NCBI GenBank assembly: GCA_902806575.1
Contig: CADCXD010000005.1
Span: 1,116,001-1,180,000 of the forward strand
DNA from: Jackrogersella multiformis
Taxonomy: Eukaryota > Ascomycota > Sordariomycetes > Xylariales > Hypoxylaceae
Reading direction: 5' to 3'
DNA: 64,000 nt
The notes under the pieces are model-generated. The model was not told the origin of the DNA. It was given only the letters and a program-made list of their open reading frames with translations, and searched no databases. The position numbers and the translations under genes were made by a program. Numbering within the stretch: the first letter of the stretch is position 1; each line of letters opens with the position of its first letter. Below are positions 1 through 12,419 of this stretch, in pieces.

Positions 1-1097
1 AACTATTAATTTAACGCTTAAACAAATTTATTAATACTTATTTAACAATAAATAAATAACAATCATTAATAAAATATTTAAAATTATTAAAATATAAAAC
101 GGTAATAAACTTTAATAATAACGAACTTTTCAAAATAAATTGTTTATTCGAAATAATAACGATAAAGGTTTAATAAATATTACCGATTTTAAAGCATATT
201 ACGTAAAAATAATAAAAATAATATCGCTTCGCCTATAATTTAACGCTATCCTAATCATTAAAACGTTATTAAAGATCTTAATATATAAAATCTTTTTAAT
301 AATAATCCCTTATTAAGCAATTTAAAATTAACTTAAAAAAATAAGTTAATAAGGTAAAGTTATTAATTAAAAGGTAAAAATTATTATTAAAATATCCCTT
401 AAAGTCCTAGATAAAAATATACTTAAAATACTTCGTATTAATAAAGATATAAAAAAAGGCGTTAGAACTTTTCTAAAAGAATTATATAATAAGTTAAAGT
501 TAACCGGATTAACTTAATTAATATATAAAAATAATAATATAAAGCCGGAATTTTAAAAGATTATAATTAATAAAATAATAATCATAATAATTAACGATAA
601 CGATAAAATATTTCTAAATATTAACGCTTTATAATAAATAATAACGAATATAAGTTAATAATTATAATAATAATATACATTAACCATAGAAATCTTTTCA
701 ATTATTAAGAAATAATAATAATTAATAAAGAAATTTTTAATAAATATTATCGAAACTATAATAATCGTAAAAAACGCGCGTAACATCTTCATAAATTATA
801 AAAAAGATGTTATAAAGATTAAGTTATAATTAACACCATTTGTTACACCTATTACTATAACTACGTTACGAATCAAGATATTAACTCCCGTGCCTAAACT
901 AGTTACGCTTATCATAAAAAGACTAATAATAATATTAACCAAAGTATTAATATTTACTCTATTAAAGATTAAACTTATAATTAAAACGTAAACGCTTAAC
1001 GATTTCGATAATATACGTTTCATTTACGAAGATATATTACTAAATAATAATAATAACGATAAAAAAAAGGATAATATTAATATGCTTAATATACCCT
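1..1097 (+). repeat. Repeat family A, copy 1 (cut by window start)
   Basis: The sequence aligns base for base, apart from transition differences, with 10,536-11,600 and 25,985-27,000 and with the reverse complement of 17,215-18,310. The match starts at the first base of the window, so the copy continues to the left. Similarity to copy 2 stops near 1,097, where family B begins. No protein can be read; the longest frame (796-1023, minus) is a hydrophobic artefact of AT-rich codons. The original element type is not recognisable. Confidence 0.75.
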
Positions 1098-4000
1098 ATT
1101 AGTATATAATAATTTATATCTTTTAAATAATTTCTTTTTAAAATAATAATAAATAAATATTAATTAAGGTATTTTTATTTAATAATCATTTAATCTTTTT
1201 TTACCGTTAATAAGTTTTTAAATAATAAAATAAAAATAATTAAACGATATAACTATTTTTTATTAATTTATTTTACTTTAATTATATATTTAATTAAAAG
1301 CTTTATTTAAAAAAAGTTTATTTTATATATTTAAATTTATACGTTTTTCTTTAACCGTTAATTAAATCGATTTCTTTTAAACATATTAATGATATTATAA
1401 TTACATTAAATATCTTATTTATTTATTAAAGTAAATATAAATATATACGTTTTTTTTAATTATAAATTTAAATACATTTAAAGTTAATATATTTACTTTA
1501 ATAAAAGATTTATCGGTTAATAATAAGGCTTTTAATATTTCATTATTTAAATCGAATTTTATTAATAAATTATTTTCCTTATCTTAAGAAATCATTTCTT
1601 ATTAATAAATTAAGTTAAAAACTTAAATGATTAATTTATATTTTTATTAAAACTTAAACTTAATCTTATTATTTATATATTATTTTCCTTTAACATTTAA
1701 TCGAAAATTTAACTTTAACTTTTATAATTAACTTTTTTAAAATCATTCTTTATATATATATAAGTTTATTTCATTTAAATATTTTATAGTTTTTAATAAA
1801 AAATTTTAATTAAATTTTACTTATTATTTAATTAAATACGTTAATATTTATATATATTATTAATTTTTATTCCGATTTATTTAATATATTTATTTTTAAA
1901 TTTACATATTTTACTTAAAAATAAATGGATAATATTTTTAAATTTTTTATTTATTAATTACGAAAGTAAAAGTATAATATTTTTTAATTATATTTTTTAT
2001 ATTTATATTTTTATTTATTTTTAAATAAAATAAGTATTAATAATTTTTTTAATTTTAAATTAAATCCTTATCGTTTATTTTGTTTTTAAAGTAATTATAA
2101 ATATTTAAATTTTATATATTTATTAACGTATATATATTTAAAATAATTAAGTTTAATATTAAATATTTTATAATATTTTCGATATATACGTTTTTTTACG
2201 GTTAATAATTTATTATTAACAAATATAAAATAAAATTTAAAAAATTTAAATTTATTTATTAAATATTTATTTATTAAATATTTATTTATTAAAAAATAAT
2301 TATTTATTTATAAATCTTTTTCATTTTTTACGATCTTTTTTATTTTATTTATATTTAATTTCGTTTTATAAATATATATTATTATTAAAATAATTTTTTA
2401 TTTTCTTTTATTATTTTTATTAAAAATAAGAATATTTATTATAATAATAATAACCTTATTAGCTATTATCTCGACGCTTATTACTTTATTTATTATAATA
2501 TTAATCGTAATTTTAATCGTAATTTTAATTATAACTTTAGTTATGATTACCATTACGGCAATCTTCTTAATTATATCTATTAAAATTATTTTATTATTAA
2601 TTATAATTATTTTATTAATTATATTTATTATTATAACGGTTTTAATTATTTTAATAAATTTTTAATTAATTAATATAAAATATTATATTATCGTAATTAT
2701 AGTAAATAATTTAATATTATTTAAAAAAATGTTTTATATAAATATATTATTAAATATTATATAAAGCTTAATATTAATTTTTAAATCTTTTTTTTTGTTA
2801 ATATTTACTTATATTATATCGATTATTTTTTATTTAAATGTTTAAAATAAGTATTTATAATTATTATAATTAATTTTAAATCAATAATACTTATTACTTT
2901 AAATTCTAGGTTTAATTTATTATAAATTATTTGATCTTTTAATATTAATTAATAATTTGTTTTATCTTTTTATAATTATATAAATATTAAATTATTATTA
3001 ATTAAATTATTAAACGGTTTATTAACGATTTAATATTTAATTATAAATAAAATTACGGCCTATTCTACGATGTATATTTAAGATTTATATATTAATTTGT
3101 AAAGGTTATAATTTTTAAAATTCATTAAATATATTTATTAAACATTATTTTAACCTTAAAATAAAAAATTTAATTAATTAATTAATTATTATTTAAGCTA
3201 TTTTATGTTAAATTTTAATTAATTAATTAAATTATATACCTTTATTTAATATAAAAGATTTATAATATAAATATATATTTTTATTATAAAAAAAGAAAAC
3301 ATAATAAATAAATATATAGTAAATAATATTAATTTAATTACTTATTATTTAATCTTTTAATAAAAAGTTAAAAATATAAAAAGGTTAATTTTAAGGTTTT
3401 ATATAATTATTTATATTTACGATTAAATCTTTTAATAAATCTTTTAAAAAAATATTTAAAAGCTTTATATAATTATTTATATAACTTTTTTAATTTTAAT
3501 TCTTTTAATAAATTATAATTAAATCTTTTAATATAAGATTAATAATATAAATAAATCGATTTATAAATTAAATATAAGCGTTAAAATAATTAGTAAAATT
3601 AATAAAAATTATAATAACGTTAATAATATTAAAAGAATTAATAATTAAAAATTAAGAAATAAAGGAATTTAATAATCGATTAAATTAAAAAATTTTTTAT
3701 TAATAATCTTATTAATAATCTTATAAGATTTAAATTAGTTAAAGAATTAATTAATATTAAATTAATAAAAAAAAAGTTAATTTTATCGGTTAATATATAA
3801 AAATAATGAAAATAAAAAATTAATAATAAAATTAATATTAATATTTAAATAAGACCTTTTAAATTTAATGAAATAAGTTATAATATCGTTTTATTAAATA
3901 CTTATTCAAAATTTTAAATATTTAATATTTATTAAAAGTTATAAAATAACATTTTTATCATTAAATTTCGTATAATATAAATGCCTTATATTAATAAAAA

Positions 4001-4500
4001 AATTAATCTTATATTTAATAATATATTTATATAAAGTAATAAATTATGTATACGTAATTAATATAATCTTTATATTATTTAAAGGTTTTAATAATTCTAA
4101 ATAAAAATAATACTTTATAAGATATTATCGTCATTAAAATTTAAAGTTATAAAAAGGGAAAATAATTTAATCGATTAAAAAAGCTTAATCTTATTAAAAT
4201 AACGTTAATATGTAAATTATAATATTATAAAAAATAATAATGTAATTAAAGTTAATTAATAATAAAAAAAAGGTAAAAATTATTAAGTAATAAAAAAAAT
4301 AAAGTAACGAAAAGAATGGTTATAAAGTATTTAAAGTTTAATAATGTTCAATGTTTAATAATGTTTAAGGTTTAATAATTATTAATTGAATCTTTATTAC
4401 GTTAATTTATTATAATTTATTAGTTTTAAATTCTTGTTAATTAATTAAAAGCTTAATTAATTTAGTAATAAGATATGGATTGTTACGATATAATAAGAGC
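1097..4500 (+). repeat. Repeat family B, copy 1
   Basis: Aligns in the same orientation with 21,190-25,497. The two copies share many diagnostic stretches, for example near 1,180-1,420 and 21,290-21,540, and near 4,320-4,480 and 25,310-25,490. This copy lacks two blocks of about 400 bp that are present in copy 2 (at about 21,770-22,175 and 23,555-23,985). It ends in the short repeat R. No coding frame survives; a degenerate tandem-like tract lies near 2,440-2,660. Confidence 0.7.
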
Positions 4501-4690
4501 GAGGTGTTATTATATATTATATATTAATAAATTAAAATAAAAGGTTTAAAATAATTATTATTTTTAAAAATAAAAACAAAATTAATATCATAAAGTAAAG
4601 CTAATAAATATAAAGTACGGGTTACCCTTAAGGCACGGGCTATTACCTTAAGTATAAACAATATAATTATGGCTTTTTATAATATTTTTA
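4500..4690 (+). repeat. Terminal repeat R, copy 1
   Basis: A roughly 185-bp sequence ending in ATTATGGCTTTTTATAA. It recurs at 17,015-17,200 and 25,497-25,682 in this orientation and at 11,700-11,880 and 27,075-27,175 inverted. It follows family B directly here. It is relatively GC-rich around 4,615-4,650 (acgggttacccttaaggcac), suggesting that it contained few CpA sites. It could be a solo long terminal repeat or the end of a DNA transposon. Confidence 0.6.
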
Positions 4691-4694
4691 AAAA

Positions 4695-4900
4695 TTTAAT
4701 AATTGTTTTAAGCTTCGTATAAAATTAAAATCTTTTAAGATTATATAAAAAAAATTAAAAGAAATAAGTTAATTATAATAAAAATAATATAATTTTTTTT
4801 TAATAATTTAAATCTTTTTATTTTAATTAATAATAAAAGGAATATTATACGTTATTAAACTTTTATAATAATAATTAATAAAGCTTTAATTAATATTATT
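4695..4900 (-). repeat. Fragment of repeat family C, right end
   Basis: This stretch resembles 12,045-12,210, the right-end part of family C copy 3, in the same orientation as that minus-strand copy. It sits between R copy 1 and element M copy 1. Only about 200 bp can be matched, so it is a truncated remnant. Confidence 0.5.
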
Positions 4901-4906
4901 TATTAG

Positions 4907-5070
4907 TACGGACCTTTGAGGTATGTTTTAATATATAAAATTAATAGTTTCTCCGTGATTTTAAAACGGGTAAAAAACAAAATAAAGATTAAAAATCCTT
5001 ATCTTATTTATTTAATTTAAAATATAAGGCATATATTTCCATCTAATAGAAGAACCTTTATAAAATGATA
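4907..5070 (+). mobile_element. Element M, copy 1 (MITE-like)
   Basis: One of seven copies of a roughly 165-bp unit. Consensus ends read by eye are TACGGACCTTATAAGG on the left and, on the opposite strand of the right end, ATGCGACCTTATAAGG, so the ends form imperfect inverted repeats. This copy borders the left end of family C copy 1. Too short to encode a protein; compatible with a non-autonomous DNA transposon. Confidence 0.65.
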
Positions 5071-8000
5071 TTAAAATGCCGGGATATAAAAAATTCTTAT
5101 CGTTCTTAATAAATATTATTCTTAAAATTATTAATAATTCTTAGTAAGTTTACCGTAACGTTATTTTATTAAATGTTTACTTCTAGCCACCTTTAATAAT
5201 TTATAACCTCTTTTTTATTCCTAATATTCTTTAATTAATTTTTATAAATCTTTAAAGTATTTTTCGGTAAGTTACAAGTTATTTTTATATTTATAACCTT
5301 TTTATTTTATTAAGTATTTAAAACTATTCTCTATTTAATTAAACTTATGCTTTAATATAATTTTAATCTTATATAATAAGTGATCCTTATTATCTTAATT
5401 CGTTTTAATTAATCCTAAGAAAACAAGTTATTAATGGAATAAATTATCCCTTTTAAAACCAAGAAAAAGATATGCTATTAAAATAATTGAATAAATGTAA
5501 AAGAATTTAATAAATTTAATTTCTAAGTTAATCGTTTTATTTACTTAATAATTATTCATAAACCTACGCGTTATTAAAAAAAGTTCTTAAAAATTATCTT
5601 AAGAACTAATATTTTTTATAAAGTTATAAATAAACCTTTTATTTTATTGTTAATTCTTAAATTATATGCTTTTTATTATAATATTACTTTGTTTTTATTG
5701 CCATAAATTTTATAATAAACCTTACGTTTTAATATAAATACTTTTATATAAAACGAATGTTTATAAAAGATTTAATATTTACGTTAATTAAAACGTTTAA
5801 AGATCTTAAAAGTTTAAAACTAAAAAACTATTTATAAAATATAAATTAAATCATTTCGAAATATACGTTATTAAAATTCCATTAAAAGGATAGTAATAAG
5901 TTAACTTAATTAAAATCTAAATTTATAAAATAATAATAATAAATGATAATTTTTATCGTTTAATTTTTTCGATTAAAAATTTTATTTACCTAAGGATAAT
6001 AAGCGGTAATTATAAATAAGTAAGTCTTAAATACCTTTTATAACTTTAGTTAGAAATTAAATATAAACTTTTAATTTTTATCTAAAATTATTCCTTTTAA
6101 AATTTCTTAATCCGTTAATATTAATTACGTTATAAAAGTTATAACTTAATTTTTAATAAAATATCTTTTATTTTCGAAAATAAGTATTGTTTTTTTAAAA
6201 GTTAAGTAAGAAATTAACATTAAAATATTATAAATATTATAACATTTTTTATTACTTTTTAATTATCATAAAGTTTTTTTATTATTTATTTTGAAAAGTT
6301 TTAAAATAAAATTTATTATAATAATATATATAAGTAAGGGATTTTTAGGTTATATAAATTAATAATTATTTTTTAACTTAATTTATAAAGTTTAATTTAA
6401 TTAATAACCGATATAATATTAAAAGTATTTCTTCATAAAATAAGATTTTTACTTAAAAGCATAGTTTTTTAGGTTTTTTATTATAAGATTTTATTTAAAA
6501 TAATATTTATTATTATACGTATTTTTTAATATTCCTTAAATTATTAAATAAAGAATGTATAAGCAGCGTTTACCGTTATAAATAATGTTATATAATAAAT
6601 TATTAATAATTTTAAATAAATAATCGGGCCGTAAAAATTATTTATAAATTTATCGTTAAAGCCTTTAATATTTATTGTAATTATAAAAAGCCTTATATTT
6701 TTTTTATATATTTATTTAAATTATTACTTAAGGGAATTATTTATATATAATTAAAAACTATAAATTCGTTTAATTTATTAATGCTATAGTTTATATTTTT
6801 TATATTTTAAAATATTTTTAAGCAATTTAACATATTAAGTATAAAGTATAATTATTTAAGTAAATGGTAAATTTATATAATATATTACGATAAATATATA
6901 AAAATTTTATTTAAAGTAATTTAATTTATAATTCTTTTATTATAATATGGTTTATTAAAATAATAATCGTAATTATAAATAATTAAATTATAATTTAAAA
7001 CTTTTTTATTACTTATATAAGGCAAATTATTTTTAATTCCGATAAATTATAATATATTTTTACTTTAAATAAGTATCGGTTAAAAAATATAACTGGTTAA
7101 ATTTATTAAACAAAAATTTTTTTTTTTTGCGTTTATATAAAATCGTCTTTTAAATAAAAAGTTATTACGTTAAATTTTTATTTAAACGATTTATTTACTT
7201 ATAAAAATCTATTTTATTTAAATTATAATAATGTAATATTCATTTATAATAAAGAATATTTTAAAACGTTTTAACAAATATTAATTTAACGTTAATAAAA
7301 TTATAATAAATCGATTAATAATACGTTTATTTTTTCTTAAAATGGTTATTTTATACTTATTTTAATTTTCTCTATAAAAAAGGTTGTTTTATACTTTTAA
7401 AAAGATGTTATAAGTTAAGCGTAATATGGGATAAACGTTTAAAGGAAGTTAATTACGTTTAAATATTACTTAAAAACTTTTAATTATTAAAAAAAGGCGA
7501 AATCTTAAATTACGAATAAACGATTTTTAATTATAAATATATTAAAAGTATTAATTTAAAAGCTTAAAAGTTTCACGGATAGATATTTTAAAAAAGATTT
7601 TGTTAAAAATATAAAAATTCCTTTTTTATAAAAAAGGCTAAATATTAACTTTAAATAAATAAAATGCTTTTTAATAAAATTCAAAAATATTATAATCTCG
7701 TCGATAAATGCTTTAATATATATTATATATAAGTAAAATAATTTATTTATATACTTTTAAATATATATTAAAAAATTATAAAATCTTATTAATATAATTA
7801 TAAATCGTTTTAAACTTTTATAAGTTATCATTATAAAACGATTATAAAAATCTTTATATATTAAAAATGGTACGGACTTTATAAAGTGTGTTTTAATATA
7901 TAAAATTAATGGTTTCTTTGTTATTTTAAAACAGGCGAGAAATAAGATAAAGATTAAAAGTTTTTATCTTATTTATTTAATTTAAGATATAAGGTATATA

Positions 8001-8896
8001 TCTCCATTTAATGTAAGGACCCTTATAAGGTCGCATTAAAAAATTAATGGAAAAAAGCAATTATATTAATTATAATAATATAATATTTACTTTAAAAGGA
8101 AATAATAATTTTAAATAATAATAATAATAATAAGTAATTATTTAATACGATAATTTGATTTAAACTTTATAAATTAATTATTATATGTTTTTTTAAATAT
8201 TATAAACGATATATTATATAATAAATATTAATTAAATAAAAAGGTTAAATTTATTAACTTATTTTATATGGTTTTATTTATATAAGATATTATATGTTTT
8301 ATTTAAAAATTCTTTATTTTCTTTATTTAAAAAATAGTTTTTAAAGTTAAATATTTAATTTTATTATTTATTTATAAACGGAATTTTTATTTAATTATTT
8401 TTAAAAACACGTATGGTTTTTTAATTTCTTTATAATAATATGAAAGAATTAATAAGATTTATTAATTATATAACGAATATATTATCTTTAACATATATAT
8501 ATATATTATTTAAAATAATATATTTAAATAAATGTATAAGTTGTTTAATTTTAAAGGTAAAATATACGTTAAGGATCTTTAACTTTAACTTTTCTTCCTT
8601 TTTTAGTGGCGTTTTTTAAGGCGGTGTTAGTAATTCTTATAATTTTTAAATTATAATAAATATAATATTTATTAACCAAGTAAGATTTAATTTATTTAAT
8701 ACGTTAATAATTAATTTTATATATCGAAAAAACGGTATTAATAATAATTATTATAATAATTAAAGTTATAATAAATTTTATATTTACGTAAATATATAAA
8801 AGTTTTAAAGGTTTTTTTTATTAATATAAGTTTAGGAAAAAAAGTAACTATTATAAGCGTTATTATTTATTAAAAATATAACGGTAAAGTTTATTA
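5071..8896 (+). repeat. Repeat family C, copy 1 (interrupted, truncated)
   Basis: Aligns with 32,625-36,260 in the same orientation and with the reverse complement of copy 3. Shared landmarks include an ATAAGCAGCGTTTACCGTTATAA word near 6,561 and near 34,093. Element M copy 2 is inserted at 7,871-8,036, where copy 2 of C has uninterrupted sequence. The right part is cut at 8,896 by M copy 3, so about 1.6 kb of the family is missing. No reading frame survives. Confidence 0.75.
7871..8036 (+). mobile_element. Element M, copy 2, inserted in family C
   Basis: Full-length copy of the 165-bp unit with left end TACGGACTTTATAAAG and right end CCTTATAAGGTCGCAT. Sequence on both sides continues family C: the matching position in C copy 2 (about 35,453) has no insertion. 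That empty site shows the unit moved on its own. RIP has blurred any target-site duplication. Confidence 0.75.
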
Positions 8897-9062
8897 ATGC
8901 GACCTTATAAAGGTCCTTACATTAAATAAAAATATGTACCTTGTATTTTAAATCAAATAAATAAGATAAGGACTTTTAATCTTTATCTTATTTCTCGCCT
9001 GTTTTAAAATAACGGAGAAACTATTAATCTTATATATTAAAACATATCTTATAAGGTTTATA
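8897..9062 (-). mobile_element. Element M, copy 3
   Basis: Inverted copy, starting ATGCGACCTTATAAAGG and ending in the RIP-altered complement of the TACGGACC end. It lies at the junction between truncated family C copy 1 and family A copy 2. Confidence 0.7.
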
Positions 9063-11700
9063 TTAAATATAATTTTAATAATATTAAATTATTAATCATT
9101 AAAAGTTTTTTAATAAATTAATATATAATTTTAAGTTATAAATTATCATTATTGCATTAAAGGTATTAAAAAACGTAATTAATTATAATATATTAAGATA
9201 ATATTATTAAAAAGAAATAAAAAAATATATTAATTTCGTAACTATTAAAATAAAAGCCCGTTACGATTTAAAATATAATTTTTTTTAAAAAAAATAAATT
9301 AATTTACTTTCAATTATATAAACATTATATATTATTAAGTCGTTTTATAAATAATTAATATAATATATCGTATTATTATTAATTTTAAAATAAGTTAATA
9401 AGTTTATATATAAGTTTAAATTATTTAATAATTAATAAATTTATAAAGTTATATTAATAAATTAATTATTTAAGATCTTATAAAGGAAAGATCGTTACGT
9501 CAAAAGATTATTATAATTAAATTAAATTATTATAAAAGGAAATAATAATGATTAAATGTTATATAACATTAAGAAATTATTAGATTAATAAGTGAATAAA
9601 TAAAAAGGATATTTTATATTTAAATATTTTATATAATAAAAAGATTATTTATTAATTTTTAATTAATAAGATTTAAAAAGCTTATTTATTTAAAATATAA
9701 TAAGAAATATGTTTTATTACTTAATTAATTTTATATTAATTTTATTAATAAATTATAACCTTTTAAAATATAATTTTTTTAAAATATATAAACCTTTAAC
9801 GATATATTTTTAAAATTAATTAATAAATCTAGTATGGATATTTTACATAAACGATAATTAGTTGTAAATGAATAATAATAATTAATCGTAAATAAGTAAT
9901 AATATATGTTAAATAATAAAATAATTATATATATATTAAAAAAACGATTTATTATAAATAGATTATTAAATTATATTAATAATAATTAACTAATTTCTTT
10001 AACTTAATTATTAATACCGTTAAAAAATCAATAAAATTATAAGTTATAATTTTAATAAATATATTATTAAAAGTTAAATACATTATTAAAAGTTATAAAA
10101 TTAAGATTTATTATAATATAAAATATAGTTTATAAATAACGTTAAAGAAATTTTAAAAAAAATAAGTAAATTATAAGTTATTAAATCATTATAATTAAAA
10201 TAATAATTATAATTACTATTAAAATTCTTATTTTAAAAAGAAGCTAAGTATTTTAATACTTAAATTATGGTAAAATTATAATCGAATTAAGAAGGAATTA
10301 AGTATTTTAATATTAAAATAACTTATAAATATATTAATATTTATTTAAAAATAATAATGTATAATATACTTACTTATACTTATATTTTTTATTTATATAA
10401 ACAAAATTTTTTTCTTTTTTCTTCTTTTTACAAATATTAACTTTATAAAAAAAATTTCTTACTTATCCTTTACTTTATAATCCTTTTTATAAAGAAATTA
10501 ATATTTAAGTTTTTTAAGCCGTTAATTAAAAACACTATTAATTTAACGTTTAAATAGATTTATTAATATTTATTTAACTATACATGGATGATAATTATTA
10601 ATAAGGGATTTAAAATTATTAAAATATAAAACGATAATAAACCTTAATAATAATAAACTTTTTAAAATAAATTGTTTATTTAAAATAATAATAATAAATA
10701 TTTAATAAATATTATTAATTTTAAACCATATTATGTAAAAATAATAAAAATTATATCGTTTTGTTTATAGTTTAACGTTCTTTTAATTATTAAGATATTA
10801 TTAAAGATTTTAATATTTGGAATTTCTTTGATAATAATCCTTTATTAAGTAATTTAAAATTAATTTAAGGAAACAAATTTATAAGGTAAAGTTATTAATT
10901 AAAAGGTAAAAATTATTATTAAGATATTTTTTAAAATCCTCGATAAGAATGTATTTAAAGTATTTTATATTAATGAAGATATAAAGAAAAGCGTTGGGAT
11001 TTTTTTTAAAAAGTTATATAATAAATGAAAATTAATTAATTTAATTTAATTAATACGTAAAAATTATAATATAAAATTATAATTTTTAAAAATTATAATT
11101 AATAATAATAAGGTATTTTTAAATATTAATATTTTATAATAAATAATAATAATTATATGTTAATAATTATAATAATAATATATATTAACTATAAAAGCTT
11201 TTTCGATTATTAAAGAATAATAATAATTAATAAAGAAGATTTTAATAAGTATTATTAAAGTTATAATAATGGTAAAAAATATACGTAATATTTTTATAAA
11301 TTATAAAAAAGTATTATAAAAATTAAGTTATAATTAATATTATTTATTATATTTATTATTATAATTATATTAAAAATTAAAATATTAACTTTTATATTTA
11401 AGTTAATTATATTTATTATGAAAAGATTAATAATAATATTAATTAAAATATTAATACTTATATTATTAAAGATTAAATGTATAATTAAAATATAAACGTT
11501 TAATAATTTTAATGATTCAGGCTTTATTTATAAAAATATACTATTAAATAATAATAATAACGTTTTAATTAACGATAACGATAACGATAAAAAAAAGAGA
11601 ATATTAATATATTTAACATACTTATTAAACGTTAAAGATTAATTTAATGAAATAATAACTTATAATTAACGAAGATGTTAATTTTTCTTTTTATTAAAAA
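9063..11700 (+). repeat. Repeat family A, copy 2 (longest)
   Basis: The most complete family A copy. Its left part (9,070-9,330) matches the reverse complement of 19,130-19,330, its middle (10,385-10,560) matches the start of copy 4 near 25,850, and its right part (10,536-11,600) matches the window start. It ends in an inverted R copy. About 2.6 kb long, without coding capacity. Confidence 0.75.
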
Positions 11701-11880
11701 AGTGTTATTAAAAGCTATAATTATATGGTTTATGTTTAAAATGGTAGCTTATGCGTTAAGGATAGCTTATATATTATACTTATTAACTTTACTTTAAAAT
11801 ATTAACTCCGCTTTTATTTTTAAGAATAATAATTATTTTAAAACCTTTATTTTAACTTATTAATGTATAATAATTTTAAA
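11700..11880 (-). repeat. Terminal repeat R, copy 4
   Basis: Reverse complement of the R unit at 17,015-17,200. Located exactly between family A copy 2 and family C copy 3, which gives the mirror image of the R/A junction at 17,200. Confidence 0.6.
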
Positions 11881-12185
11881 TTTATTATATTAAACTTTAT
11901 AAAATTAATTAAAAACAATAATATTGTTTGTATATATATTTAAAAGAATTTAACATATACGTATTTATAAAATAATAAAATTAAAAATTTAAAATTAATA
12001 TAAAATTATTATAATTATTTAAACCGATATATTTTTAAAAAATTTTAAATTTTAAAAGTTTTTTATGAAATTAAAACTTTTTAAAATTATATATAAAAAA
12101 TCGAAAAAAATAAATAAATTATAATAAAAATAATTTAAATTTTTATATTTTAATTAATAAGAAAAGAAATATTATATGTCGTTAA

Positions 12186-12419
12186 ATGTTTATCATAATA
12201 ATCGATATTATTTGTATAAAAATTAAAACTATAAAAACGATAATTAAAACCGTTAAAACGATCGTAAAAATAATTAACAAAATAATCGTAAAGCTAATTA
12301 ACAAAACGACCGATAAAATAATTACGAATAAAATTATCGTAACGATTAACGAAAAAATAAAAAACAAGATTAAAATATTAATTATAATAAAGATGGTAAA
12401 AAAAGTATATATTAAATAA
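12186..12419. repeat. Degenerate short-period tract inside family C
   Basis: A stretch of near-repeating words such as AAAACGATAATTAAAACC and AAAATAATTAACAAAAT. The equivalent tract in C copy 2 is at about 37,380-37,550 on the other strand, and family B has similar tracts at 2,440-2,660 and 22,960-23,290. Both strands are open for 61-77 codons only because the low complexity avoids stops. Probably a RIP-bleached low-complexity coding or tandem repeat region of the original elements; not a gene. Confidence 0.45.

Noticed and set aside
12182..12367. Predicted membrane-like 61-codon frame in AT-rich DNA
   Set aside because: Isoleucine/leucine content is a trivial result of ATT/TTA codons; the tract is low complexity and RIP-mutated.
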